16,787 bases of DNA, taken from contig CADCWK010000407.1 of the NCBI GenBank assembly GCA_902806375.1, forward strand, positions 1 to 16,787, read 5' to 3'. Position numbers and translations under genes: made by a program. Source of the DNA: an uncultured Thermomicrobiales bacterium (GTDB taxonomy: Bacteria > Chloroflexota > Chloroflexia > Thermomicrobiales > UBA6265). Below the pieces are notes generated by a model. The model did not search any database. It worked only from the letters and a program-made list of their open reading frames with translations, and was not told the origin of the DNA. Positions 7,293 to 14,231 of this stretch are shown here, piece after piece (position 1 is the first letter of the stretch; each line of letters begins with the position of its first letter).

Positions 7293-9074
7293 ATGACGAC
7301 GCATCCCCGCCCCCAGTTGACGCGTCCCGAGTGGACATCACTGGACGGCGAGTGGGCATTCGCCTACGACGACGAAGATCAGGGCCAGGTGGGCCGGTGG
7401 TTCCACGGCGCCCATAACCATTTCAACCGGGTCATCACCGTGCCGTTCCCACCGGAATCTCCGGCCAGCGGCATCGGCGACCCTGACCCGCATCCCTACC
7501 TCTGGTACCGACGGGACTTCGCCGTCCCGGCCGACCATGCCGAAGGCAACCGACTGCTGCTCCACTTCGGCGCGGTCGATTACCAGGCGATCGTCTGGCT
7601 CAACGGCGTCGAGGTCGGGCGGCACACCGGCGGCCACACGCCGTTCACCATCGATATCACCGAGGCGCTGATCGACGCGCCACACCAGGTCGTCGTCGTC
7701 CGGGCCGTGGACCAGCCCGACGACCTCACCCAGCCGCGCGGCAAGCAGGCCTGGGGTGGGAAGCCGCGCGGCATCCTGTACCAGCGCACGTCCGGTATCT
7801 GGCAGCCGGTCTGGCTGGAGAGCGTCCCCGCCGTCTCCATCAACCGAGTGCGCTGGTCCCCCGACGCGATGGCCGGCAAGCTCGGGCTGCGCGTCCAGCT
7901 GTCCCGGCCGGTCCCCGCCGGCTGGAGCGTCCGCGTCCACCTCAGCTTCGAGGGCACGACGCTGACGCGGGACGCCTTCAGCGTCAGCGAGGACGTGGGC
8001 GAGCGCACCATCACCCTCCCGACGGTGTTCGGCGACCACCAGACGTCAGGGTTGCTCTGGTCACCCCGCTACCCACGTCTGATCGACGCGGCGATCGAGT
8101 TGCTCGATGGTGACCGGCTGGTTGATACGGTCGCCTCGTATGCGGGTCTGCGTTCGGTCGGCGTCCGCAAGGGCCGGTTCCTGCTCAACAACCGCCCGGT
8201 CTATCTGCGGATGGCGCTGGAGCAGGGATACTGGCCTGAGTCGCACCTCGCCGCCACGGACGAGCAGCTGAAGCGGGAAGTCGAGCTGGCAAAGGAGCTC
8301 GGCTTCAACGCCCTCCGTATCCACCAGAAGGTCGAGGATCCCCGGTTCCTCTACTGGTGCGACAAGCTGGGACTGATGACCTGGGGCGAGATGCCGAGCT
8401 CCTACGTCTTCACCGAGAAGGCGATCACCCGCTTCACCCAGGAATGGACCGAGGCCATCGAGCGGGACATCAACCACCCCTGCGTCGTCACCTGGGTCCC
8501 GACCAACGAGAGCTGGGGCGTCCCAGACCTCGAGAACGACCCACGGCAACGGGCCTACACGCGGATGCTCGCGGACCTGGCCCGCGCCCTGGACGGCAGC
8601 CGGCCCGTGATCAGCAATGACGGCTGGGAGCACCTCAGCAGTGACATCCTCGCCCTCCACGACTATGCCGACTCCAGCGAGGTCCTCCTGGATCGCTGGG
8701 AGGACGCCGATGCCGTGGCGAACACCATCGCGAACGTCCAGCCCGGCAACCGACGCAAGATCGTGGAGGACCGGAGCAACCCGGACGCGCCGGTCATCCT
8801 GACGGAGATCGGGGGGCTGGGCCACCCGATCGATCGGAGCAAGCGCTGGCACTTCTGGTCGACGGACTCGAAGAGCGAGTTGCAGGAGCGGTTCGCGGAG
8901 GTGATCGACGCCGTGCTGGCGAGCGACACCGTCGTCGGGTTCTGCTACACCCAACTGACCGACACCATGCAGGAGATGAACGGACTGCTCGACGCGGAGC
9001 GCAACCCCAAGCTACCGATCGATGCGATCCGCGCCATCATCACGGCGCCGAGCAAGTCGGTCCCGCCGCGCTGA
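7293..9074 (+). CDS. GH2 family glycoside hydrolase
   Basis: A 593-residue retaining glycosidase of the GH2 (beta-galactosidase/beta-glucuronidase) family. The order is an N-terminal jelly-roll sugar-binding domain with GGHTPFTIDITEAL and SGIWQPVWLE, an Ig-like domain at about 190-290, and a TIM barrel from LRSVGVRKGRFLLNNRPVYL onward. The acid/base is E406 in PTNESWG and the nucleophile is E505 in ILTEIGG. It is shorter than E. coli LacZ, lacking the C-terminal domains, and resembles compact GH2 enzymes. No signal peptide is seen, so it should work in the cytoplasm. ATG 7293 is chosen (GGCGGAG upstream); an in-frame TTG at 7263 would add 10 residues. It lies downstream of the GH127 gene and probably removes another residue from the same imported oligosaccharide. 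Substrate specificity is unknown. Confidence 0.92.
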   Translation: MTTHPRPQLTRPEWTSLDGEWAFAYDDEDQGQVGRWFHGAHNHFNRVITVPFPPESPASGIGDPDPHPYLWYRRDFAVPADHAEGNRLLLHFGAVDYQAIVWLNGVEVGRHTGGHTPFTIDITEALIDAPHQVVVVRAVDQPDDLTQPRGKQAWGGKPRGILYQRTSGIWQPVWLESVPAVSINRVRWSPDAMAGKLGLRVQLSRPVPAGWSVRVHLSFEGTTLTRDAFSVSEDVGERTITLPTVFGDHQTSGLLWSPRYPRLIDAAIELLDGDRLVDTVASYAGLRSVGVRKGRFLLNNRPVYLRMALEQGYWPESHLAATDEQLKREVELAKELGFNALRIHQKVEDPRFLYWCDKLGLMTWGEMPSSYVFTEKAITRFTQEWTEAIERDINHPCVVTWVPTNESWGVPDLENDPRQRAYTRMLADLARALDGSRPVISNDGWEHLSSDILALHDYADSSEVLLDRWEDADAVANTIANVQPGNRRKIVEDRSNPDAPVILTEIGGLGHPIDRSKRWHFWSTDSKSELQERFAEVIDAVLASDTVVGFCYTQLTDTMQEMNGLLDAERNPKLPIDAIRAIITAPSKSVPPR

Positions 9075-9115
9075 GGCACACCTCCAGCGTTCTCCTGGTC
9101 CATCGCATCGTTGAG

Positions 9116-9149
9116 GAGAGGGACCGCGCCAGCTGGCGCGGTCCCTCTC
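9116..9149. terminator. 34-bp palindrome, bidirectional terminator
   Basis: A perfect 15-bp stem (9116-9130 with 9135-9149) surrounds AGCT, which is itself self-complementary, making the whole 34 bp a perfect palindrome. It lies between the convergent GH2 and glf genes. A pyrimidine-rich tract follows on the + strand side, but there is no long T-run. The position and symmetry suit termination from both directions. Confidence 0.8.
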
Positions 9150-9188
9150 TCGTCCTGGTCACGGACTGCGGTCGCGGTGGCGCGGCCG

Positions 9189-10367
9189 CTAGTCGCCGGT
9201 CTCGCTCACCGCCGAGGGGCGCAGACCGGCACCGGAGATGACCGAGAGCCGGGCCGGCATGGCGGCGTCGATCCGCTTGCGGGACTGGAGGCGGCGGTGC
9301 AGGGTCAGCGCCTGCGCCACTACCTGATCCATGTTGTAGTACTTGTAGGTCGCGAGCCGCCCGGCGAAATGGACGTCCGGCGTGTTCTCGGCCAGCGCCT
9401 GGTACCGCTTGTACCGCTCGGCGTTGTCCGCGTTCGGCACCGGGTAGTAGGGGTCGCCGTCCGCGCAGGGATACTCCCGGACGATGGTGGTCCGCTCGTG
9501 CGTCTGGCCGGTCAGGTGCTTGAACTCGGTCACGCGCGTGAACTCATAGTCGTTCGGGAAGTTCACGGTGCCGACGGTCTGGTACTGGGACCGGTCGAGG
9601 GTCTCGAACCCGAACCGGAGCGACCGGTATGGCAGCTTCCCAAATCGTTCATTAAAGAAGGCGTCGACCGGTCCGGTGTAGATCATCTCCCGGTAGGGAA
9701 CGAAGGGCGTGATCTCCCGGTAGTCCGTATTCAGCAGGACATGGATGTTGGGATGGTCGAGCATGCGCTCGAACATCCGGGTGTAGCCGTGCCGCGGCAT
9801 CACCTGGTAGGTGTCGGTGAAGTAGCGGTCGTCGCGGTTGGTCCGGGTCGGGATCCGCGCCGTGACCGACGCATCGAGTTCGGTCGGGTCCACGCCCCAC
9901 TGCTTGGTCGTGTAGCCCTTGAAGAACTTGCGGTAGAGATCACGCCCGACCTTGCTGACGACCGCATCCTCGGCCGTCCGGACGTTCTCCATCGGTTCGG
10001 CGATCGACGCCAGGAAGTCCGGGAGCTCGAATGCGGTGAGGCTCAGACCGTACAGTCGGTTGATGGTGTCCAGGTTGATCGGGATCGGGACCAGCTGGCC
10101 GTCGACGCTGGCCAGGACGCGATGCTCGTATGAGCGCCACTGGGTGAACTGCGAGAGGTACTCGTAGATATGGGGAGCGTTGCAGTGGAAGATATGGGGA
10201 CCGTACTTGTGCACGAGGATCCCGGCGTCGTCGTAGTGGTCGTACGCGTTCCCGGCGATGTGCGGTCGCTTGTCCACCACGAGGACCTTGGCATCGTCCT
10301 GTGAGGCGAGCCGCTCCGCCAGCACGCTGCCGGCGAACCCGGCGCCAACGATCATGAAGTCAAACAT
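9189..10367 (-). CDS. glf: UDP-galactopyranose mutase
   Basis: A 392-residue FAD enzyme that interconverts UDP-galactopyranose and UDP-galactofuranose, the donor for galactofuranose in surface glycans. The N-terminal dinucleotide-binding motif is GAGFAG (8-13), followed by VVDKRPHIAGN. Family motifs include KYGPHIFH, GYTTKQWG (151-158), the RIPTR and FTRVTEFKH arginines that hold the UDP-sugar diphosphate, and the C-terminal FAGRLATYKYYNMDQ (334-348). Length matches the bacterial family. It is cytoplasmic. The ATG at 10367 has a weak ribosome site (ATGGGA). It lies 43 bp downstream of a glycosyltransferase gene on the same strand and is very probably cotranscribed with it, linking precursor synthesis to transfer. 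Confidence 0.96.
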   Translation of the reverse strand: MFDFMIVGAGFAGSVLAERLASQDDAKVLVVDKRPHIAGNAYDHYDDAGILVHKYGPHIFHCNAPHIYEYLSQFTQWRSYEHRVLASVDGQLVPIPINLDTINRLYGLSLTAFELPDFLASIAEPMENVRTAEDAVVSKVGRDLYRKFFKGYTTKQWGVDPTELDASVTARIPTRTNRDDRYFTDTYQVMPRHGYTRMFERMLDHPNIHVLLNTDYREITPFVPYREMIYTGPVDAFFNERFGKLPYRSLRFGFETLDRSQYQTVGTVNFPNDYEFTRVTEFKHLTGQTHERTTIVREYPCADGDPYYPVPNADNAERYKRYQALAENTPDVHFAGRLATYKYYNMDQVVAQALTLHRRLQSRKRIDAAMPARLSVISGAGLRPSAVSETGD

Positions 10368-10410
10368 CGTGTCATCCCATCGTTCCCGCGGTCGGGCGGG
10401 TCTGCTACCG

Positions 10411-11649
10411 CTACACCCGCATCCGGGTCGCGAGGGTCTCGGTCATCAGGGACGCCATGCCGTCAGCGATGGCGTCCCAGTCATGCTCCGCGAGATGCGC
10501 CCGTCCGAGGGCGATCCGCCGCTGTCTCTGGGCTGGGGACTCGGTGAGGGCGGCGTCGATGGCCGTCACGAACGCTGGGACATCAGTCGCGATCGGGACG
10601 ACATCGCCGTACAGGAGAACGACGTCCCTGATGGCGGTCGACACGATCGGCTTGTCCGCCGCGAGGTACTCGAGCGTCTTGGTCGGCGAGATCGACCGCG
10701 TGGCCTCGTTGATCGCGAACGGCAGGAGCGCGACGTCGAAGCCAGCCAGGAAGGCCGGGAGGTCGGCGTAGCGCTGCTGCCCGAAATACCTGATGTTCGG
10801 TCGCACAGGGAGGGTGGCCGGGTCGATCTTGGCGACCGGACCGACCATCGCGAGCGTCCAGTCCGGCCGGAGATCAGCGATGCCGGCGATCAGGTCGAAG
10901 TCCACCCGCTCATCGAGGACCCCGTAGAACCCAAGGACCGGTCGGGCAAGTTCGTCGAGATCCGCGGCCGGGGCCAGACCAGTGGCGGCCTGGCCGAAGT
11001 GGGCCGGTTCGACGCCGGAGGGGAAGCAGTAGACCGACGGGTGCCGGCCCCGGCGCGCCTCGTACAGCGACGGCCCACCCGCGAACACGAGGTCGGCGCT
11101 CCGCAGCATCGCGGACTCCTGGTCTCGCAGGGCCTGAGGGGCGTCGCGGAAACTCGCGAGGTCATCCATGGCGTCGAAGACGACGAGCGCCGGCTCGATG
11201 GCGGCGGGTAGCAGCCCGATCGCCATCGGGGTGTAGTACCAGACGATCGGTCCTCTCGTCGGGACGCCCCCGCGCTCGCGCTGATCGCCGGATATGAATG
11301 TGGTCAGCGCCGGTTCAATCAGCCGGGCCACATCATCACGTGTGTCCTCGCTGAAGCCCATCTGACAGTCAGGGGACATGGCCAGGATCGGGACGAGGAC
11401 GGTGACTTCGTCCTCGACGAACACGCGGAGTCGGGGGTCGGCTCCGTCCTCGAGGACGAACATGGGCTCCTCGACGACGACTACCGGGATCTCCCGCGAG
11501 AAGCGGGAGAGCAGGTGCTGCGGGCGCTGATAGACCCCTTGCCACCGGAGATGGGAGAAGACGATCAGTGAGGACGCGACGTCGGACAGGTTCTCCCTGA
11601 CTGATCGCGGGGTCTCAGACGTTCTTTCGCTCACCGTAACCACGGTCAT
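10411..11649 (-). CDS. GT-B glycosyltransferase (GT4-like, TuaH-like)
   Basis: A 412-residue glycosyltransferase with two Rossmann-like halves. The N-terminal half begins with SLIVFSHLRWQGVYQRPQHL (27-46), a signature of TuaH-like GT4 enzymes. The C-terminal half begins near ARPVLGFYGVLDE and carries the nucleotide-sugar motif SPTKTLEYLAADKPIVS (321-337, with Glu327 at the donor-binding position). No membrane segment is visible, so it is cytoplasmic or peripheral. ATG 11649 has GGGAAAGGA just upstream. It precedes glf by 43 bp and is divergent from the GH1/RmlD fusion. A role in assembling a galactofuranose-containing glycan is inferred from glf; donor and acceptor are not determinable. Confidence 0.88.
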   Translation of the reverse strand: MTVVTVSERTSETPRSVRENLSDVASSLIVFSHLRWQGVYQRPQHLLSRFSREIPVVVVEEPMFVLEDGADPRLRVFVEDEVTVLVPILAMSPDCQMGFSEDTRDDVARLIEPALTTFISGDQRERGGVPTRGPIVWYYTPMAIGLLPAAIEPALVVFDAMDDLASFRDAPQALRDQESAMLRSADLVFAGGPSLYEARRGRHPSVYCFPSGVEPAHFGQAATGLAPAADLDELARPVLGFYGVLDERVDFDLIAGIADLRPDWTLAMVGPVAKIDPATLPVRPNIRYFGQQRYADLPAFLAGFDVALLPFAINEATRSISPTKTLEYLAADKPIVSTAIRDVVLLYGDVVPIATDVPAFVTAIDAALTESPAQRQRRIALGRAHLAEHDWDAIADGMASLMTETLATRMRV

Positions 11650-11835
11650 TCAATCCTTTCCCGTTGGCACGGCTGCTGACCAAGTGGTTGTACTACTTGA
11701 AGGATCTACCGCCTGCGGCGGGAAAGTTCGCCACGATGCCTTGGCGCTTCCCGGGCAGTTCCCAAGCGGGCATCGGCAGGTCGCTCGTACCGCGACCACC
11801 CAAGCCATCGATCAATGAACAAGTTGCGAACGACA
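11650..11835. other. left part of the divergent intergenic region
   Basis: This is the first 186 bp of the 389-bp gap between the glycosyltransferase and fusion genes. Short open frames on both strands have no recognisable protein features. I found no convincing minus-strand promoter here, although the glycosyltransferase gene must be transcribed from this region or just beyond it. Confidence 0.35.
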
Positions 11836-11871
11836 TACCAGAGTCCAGGGACCGTGTCCCGTCCTCTGGTA
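11836..11871. promoter_or_regulatory. nested inverted repeat in the divergent region
   Basis: An outer 8-bp stem TACCAGAG/CTCTGGTA (11836-11843 with 11864-11871) and an inner 5-bp stem GGGAC/GTCCC (11848-11852 with 11856-11860) share a small internal loop. It lies upstream of the fusion-gene promoter and would be in the leader of the divergent glycosyltransferase transcript if that starts further right. It could be an operator, an attenuator or a structured leader. It matches no RNA class that I know. Confidence 0.45.
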
Positions 11872-11905
11872 CCCAGGCAAGAGCAGGACTTATGCCATGT
11901 GACGG

Positions 11906-11933
11906 TTGATCATCATTGTTACCTAGATATGAT
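11906..11933 (+). promoter_or_regulatory. probable promoter of the GH1/RmlD fusion gene
   Basis: TTGATC (11906-11911) and TATGAT (11928-11933, 5 of 6 matches) are separated by 16 nt in a locally AT-richer stretch. Inverted hexamers CATCAT (11911-11916) and ATGATG (11929-11934) overlap the two boxes and could form an operator. The predicted leader to the GTG at 12039 is about 98 nt. Confidence 0.6.
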
Positions 11934-11979
11934 GTTGATTCAGTATATGGCCCACGGCGTGCGTACGCGGGGTCAACGA

Positions 11980-12002
11980 TCATGGGAGCCTTCCTCCCAT
12001 GA
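11980..12002 (+). promoter_or_regulatory. leader hairpin upstream of the fusion gene
   Basis: A perfect 9-bp stem TCATGGGAG/CTCCCATGA with a 5-nt loop (CCTTC) ends 36 nt before the GTG start and is followed by a pyrimidine-rich tract. It lies inside the predicted leader. It may be an attenuator, an mRNA-stabilising element or a protein-binding site; there is no T-run that would make it a clear terminator. Confidence 0.5.
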
Positions 12003-12038
12003 CCTCTACCGTCCACTTCTCCCAGCGAGGTTAGGAAC

Positions 12039-14036
12039 GTGTCTGACTCTTCTGCTACCGGTCATCCCCTGGAGATCTGGGGTGGGATCGAGTGCACCGT
12101 CAACCGTGTCGGCGACCAGTTCCTCAGTCAGATGGCCTTGAGCGGCCACCTCGACCGCATCGAGGATCTGGACCGCTTCGCCGAACTCGGTATCACCGCT
12201 ATCCGCTACCCGGTCCTCTGGGAACTGACCGCCCCGGATGGCCTGGATACGGCCGACTGGTCATGGCCGGACGCCCGGCTCTCCCGGCTGCGCGACCTCG
12301 GCATCCGGCCGATCGTCGGCCTGCTCCATCACGGGAGCGGGCCGATGAGCACCAACCTCCTGGACCCGGCATTCCCCGAGAAGCTGGCGGAGTACGCTGG
12401 CGCGGTCGCGGCCCGCTACCCGTGGGTCATGGATTACACCCCGGTCAACGAGCCCCTGACCACCGGTCGATTCAGTGCCCTCTACGGGCACTGGTACCCA
12501 CACCACCGGGACGAGTCCTCGTGCTTTCTCGCGATCCTGACGCAGTGCGAGGGGATCGCGGCCGCCATGCGGGCCATCCGGCGGGTCAACCCTGCTGCCC
12601 GGCTGGTACAGACGGAGGACATGGGGGAGATCTTCGCCCGCCCGGAACTCTCCGGGCAGGCAGCGTATGAGAACGAGCGTCGCTGGTTGTCCCTTGACCT
12701 GCTGACCGGACGCGTCGTCCCCGGCCATCCCATGTGGGATCGCCTGATGCAGGCAGGTATCGACGAGCAGCGCCTGCGTGAAATCGCCTCCAACCCATGC
12801 CCCCCGGACGTGATCGGAATCAATCACTACCTGACCAGCGAGCGGCTGCTCGACGAGCGTCTCGATCGCTATCCGGAGTGGTCCCATGGTGGGAATGGCC
12901 GGGAGAGCTATGCCGACATCGAGGCGGTCCGCGTCTGCGCCGATGGCCCCGGTGGCTGGCGCTGGCTGCTCCAGGCCGCCTGGGAGCGCTACGGCCTCCC
13001 GGTCGCAGCCACCGAGGTCCACCTCGGCTGCACCCGAGAGGAACAGCTCCGCTGGGTGACCGAGGTGTGGACGGCCGCCCAGGATCTCAGGGCGAACGGG
13101 GCGGACATTCGGGCGATCACCGTCTGGTCGTTGCTCGGGGCCTTCGGCTGGAACCGTCTCGTGACCGAGGCAGGCGGCGACTACGAGCCGGGGGTCTTCG
13201 ATCTCCGTGCGCCCCTGCCCCGCCCGACCGCCATCGCGCACCTGGTCGCCGAGCTGGCCGCCGGTGAGGAACCCAGTCACCCCGTGGTGTCCGTGCCCGG
13301 TTGGTGGCGACGGCCTTCGCGGTTCCACTACCCCACCGTCGACCGTCAGGGCATCGATATTCCCGCACCCGAGGAACGGGAGGTCCCGGAGGGGACCCAG
13401 GGGATCCTGGTCGTTGGGCCATCCGCGCCACTGGGAGACGCCTTCGTCGCCAGCAGCGCGATACGGGCGATACCTTGCGTCCGGTCCTACATCGGGACGA
13501 CTTCCGACCTCGCGCCACGGGTGATGGAGGCGCTCTCGACCGAGCGCCCCTGGGCAGTGGTCGTCACTGCACCCGAGGCTGTCCGTCCGCAGGACGCCCG
13601 CGAGGTCGCGAGTGTCTGCGCCCAGGCGGGTATCCCGCTCCTGTTCTGCTGGTCGGGCGGGACACCCCTCTTCGAACCGCCCGTCCACCCGGGCGAGAGC
13701 GATCTGGCCGCGACGGACCCGCATCCAGTCCAATCGGAGAGGATCCGGGCCGCCGAGGAGGCCATCCTGGACGCTCATCCGGACGCGATGGTTGTCCGCC
13801 CCAGCCCACCGATCGAACAGCCGTCGGACGGCGCGGCATCGCCGGCGGTCGATGGAGTTGCGCCGGCCGGGGTGTCCGCCGACCTGCCACACCTCGTCGA
13901 AGCGAGCATGGATCTTCTGATCGACGGTGAACGCGGTATCTGGGACTGGAAGCAGTTCGGCGAGGGAGACACGACCTGGCTGTACCCCGTCAATCCCAAT
14001 GCGGACGGTCAGACCGCCCAGCCGATAACGTCGTGA
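12039..14036 (+). CDS. GH1-like glycosidase fused to a degenerate RmlD-like Rossmann domain
   Basis: A 665-residue two-domain protein. Residues about 10-400 form a GH1-like TIM barrel: WGGIECTVNRVGDQF at the start, acid/base Glu138 in YTPVNEP, the INHY strand (VIGINHYLTSERL), and the nucleophile-position Glu326 in AATEVHLG, where classical GH1 has TENG. Residues about 452-630 resemble dTDP-4-dehydrorhamnose reductase (RmlD): GILVVGPSAPLG (455-466), ERPWAVVVTAPEAV, then GTPLFEPP and DPHPVQSERIRAAEEAI where RmlD has its YxxxK region. The catalytic Tyr and Lys are not evident and the glycine motif is imperfect, so reductase activity is doubtful. No signal peptide. The GTG start has GAGG 8 nt upstream. 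Divergent from the glycosyltransferase-glf pair, it probably acts in the same glycan pathway; the precise role is unknown. Confidence 0.85.
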   Translation: MSDSSATGHPLEIWGGIECTVNRVGDQFLSQMALSGHLDRIEDLDRFAELGITAIRYPVLWELTAPDGLDTADWSWPDARLSRLRDLGIRPIVGLLHHGSGPMSTNLLDPAFPEKLAEYAGAVAARYPWVMDYTPVNEPLTTGRFSALYGHWYPHHRDESSCFLAILTQCEGIAAAMRAIRRVNPAARLVQTEDMGEIFARPELSGQAAYENERRWLSLDLLTGRVVPGHPMWDRLMQAGIDEQRLREIASNPCPPDVIGINHYLTSERLLDERLDRYPEWSHGGNGRESYADIEAVRVCADGPGGWRWLLQAAWERYGLPVAATEVHLGCTREEQLRWVTEVWTAAQDLRANGADIRAITVWSLLGAFGWNRLVTEAGGDYEPGVFDLRAPLPRPTAIAHLVAELAAGEEPSHPVVSVPGWWRRPSRFHYPTVDRQGIDIPAPEEREVPEGTQGILVVGPSAPLGDAFVASSAIRAIPCVRSYIGTTSDLAPRVMEALSTERPWAVVVTAPEAVRPQDAREVASVCAQAGIPLLFCWSGGTPLFEPPVHPGESDLAATDPHPVQSERIRAAEEAILDAHPDAMVVRPSPPIEQPSDGAASPAVDGVAPAGVSADLPHLVEASMDLLIDGERGIWDWKQFGEGDTTWLYPVNPNADGQTAQPITS

Positions 14037-14041
14037 TCGGC

Positions 14042-14107
14042 GCAGTTCACCGCGGGGTCGCGCTAGTTCTCGTTAGAGCAGAGGCGGCGTAACCCCCGGT
14101 GAACTGC
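14042..14107. repeat. 66-nt inverted repeat between convergent genes
   Basis: Perfect 11-bp arms GCAGTTCACCG (14042-14052) and CGGTGAACTGC (14097-14107) extend inward, after one mismatch, by GGG/CCC. They enclose about 36 nt. The element starts 6 nt after the fusion-gene stop codon. It could be a large transcription terminator, a REP-like element or a small structured RNA. It lacks tRNA features such as a T-loop. No second copy is seen in the window. Confidence 0.55.
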
Positions 14108-14197
14108 AACTGGAGGAAGATGGACAGCAGGATCGCTGCGAGTCAGCCAGTGCCGCCGGGATAACCATCCTTTCGCCCATATTTCCCTGAGAACTAC

Positions 14198-14231
14198 CGT
14201 GGGCTATCCGCCAATGCGCCGATAGCCCACG
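14198..14231 (-). terminator. hairpin containing the GH16-like stop codon
   Basis: A perfect 11-bp stem (14198-14208 with 14221-14231) has a 12-nt loop. On the minus strand it spans the last codons (VGYRRIGG) and the stop codon of the GH16-like gene. No strong T-run follows. It probably ends or protects that transcript and also faces read-through from the + strand fusion gene. Confidence 0.6.

Noticed and set aside
11693..12016. A 107-codon minus-strand open frame in the divergent gap
   Set aside because: It runs across the probable promoter and the inverted repeats and has no recognisable sequence; not supported as a gene.
12261..13892. A 543-codon open frame antisense to the GH1/RmlD fusion gene
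   Set aside because: It is rich in Arg, Gly, Pro and Asp with no recognisable motif, and lies wholly opposite a gene with clear domain homology; long antisense frames are expected at this GC content.
14042..14107. Possible tRNA gene suggested by the stem-flanked element
   Set aside because: No T-loop sequence, anticodon arm or acceptor-CCA arrangement can be fitted.
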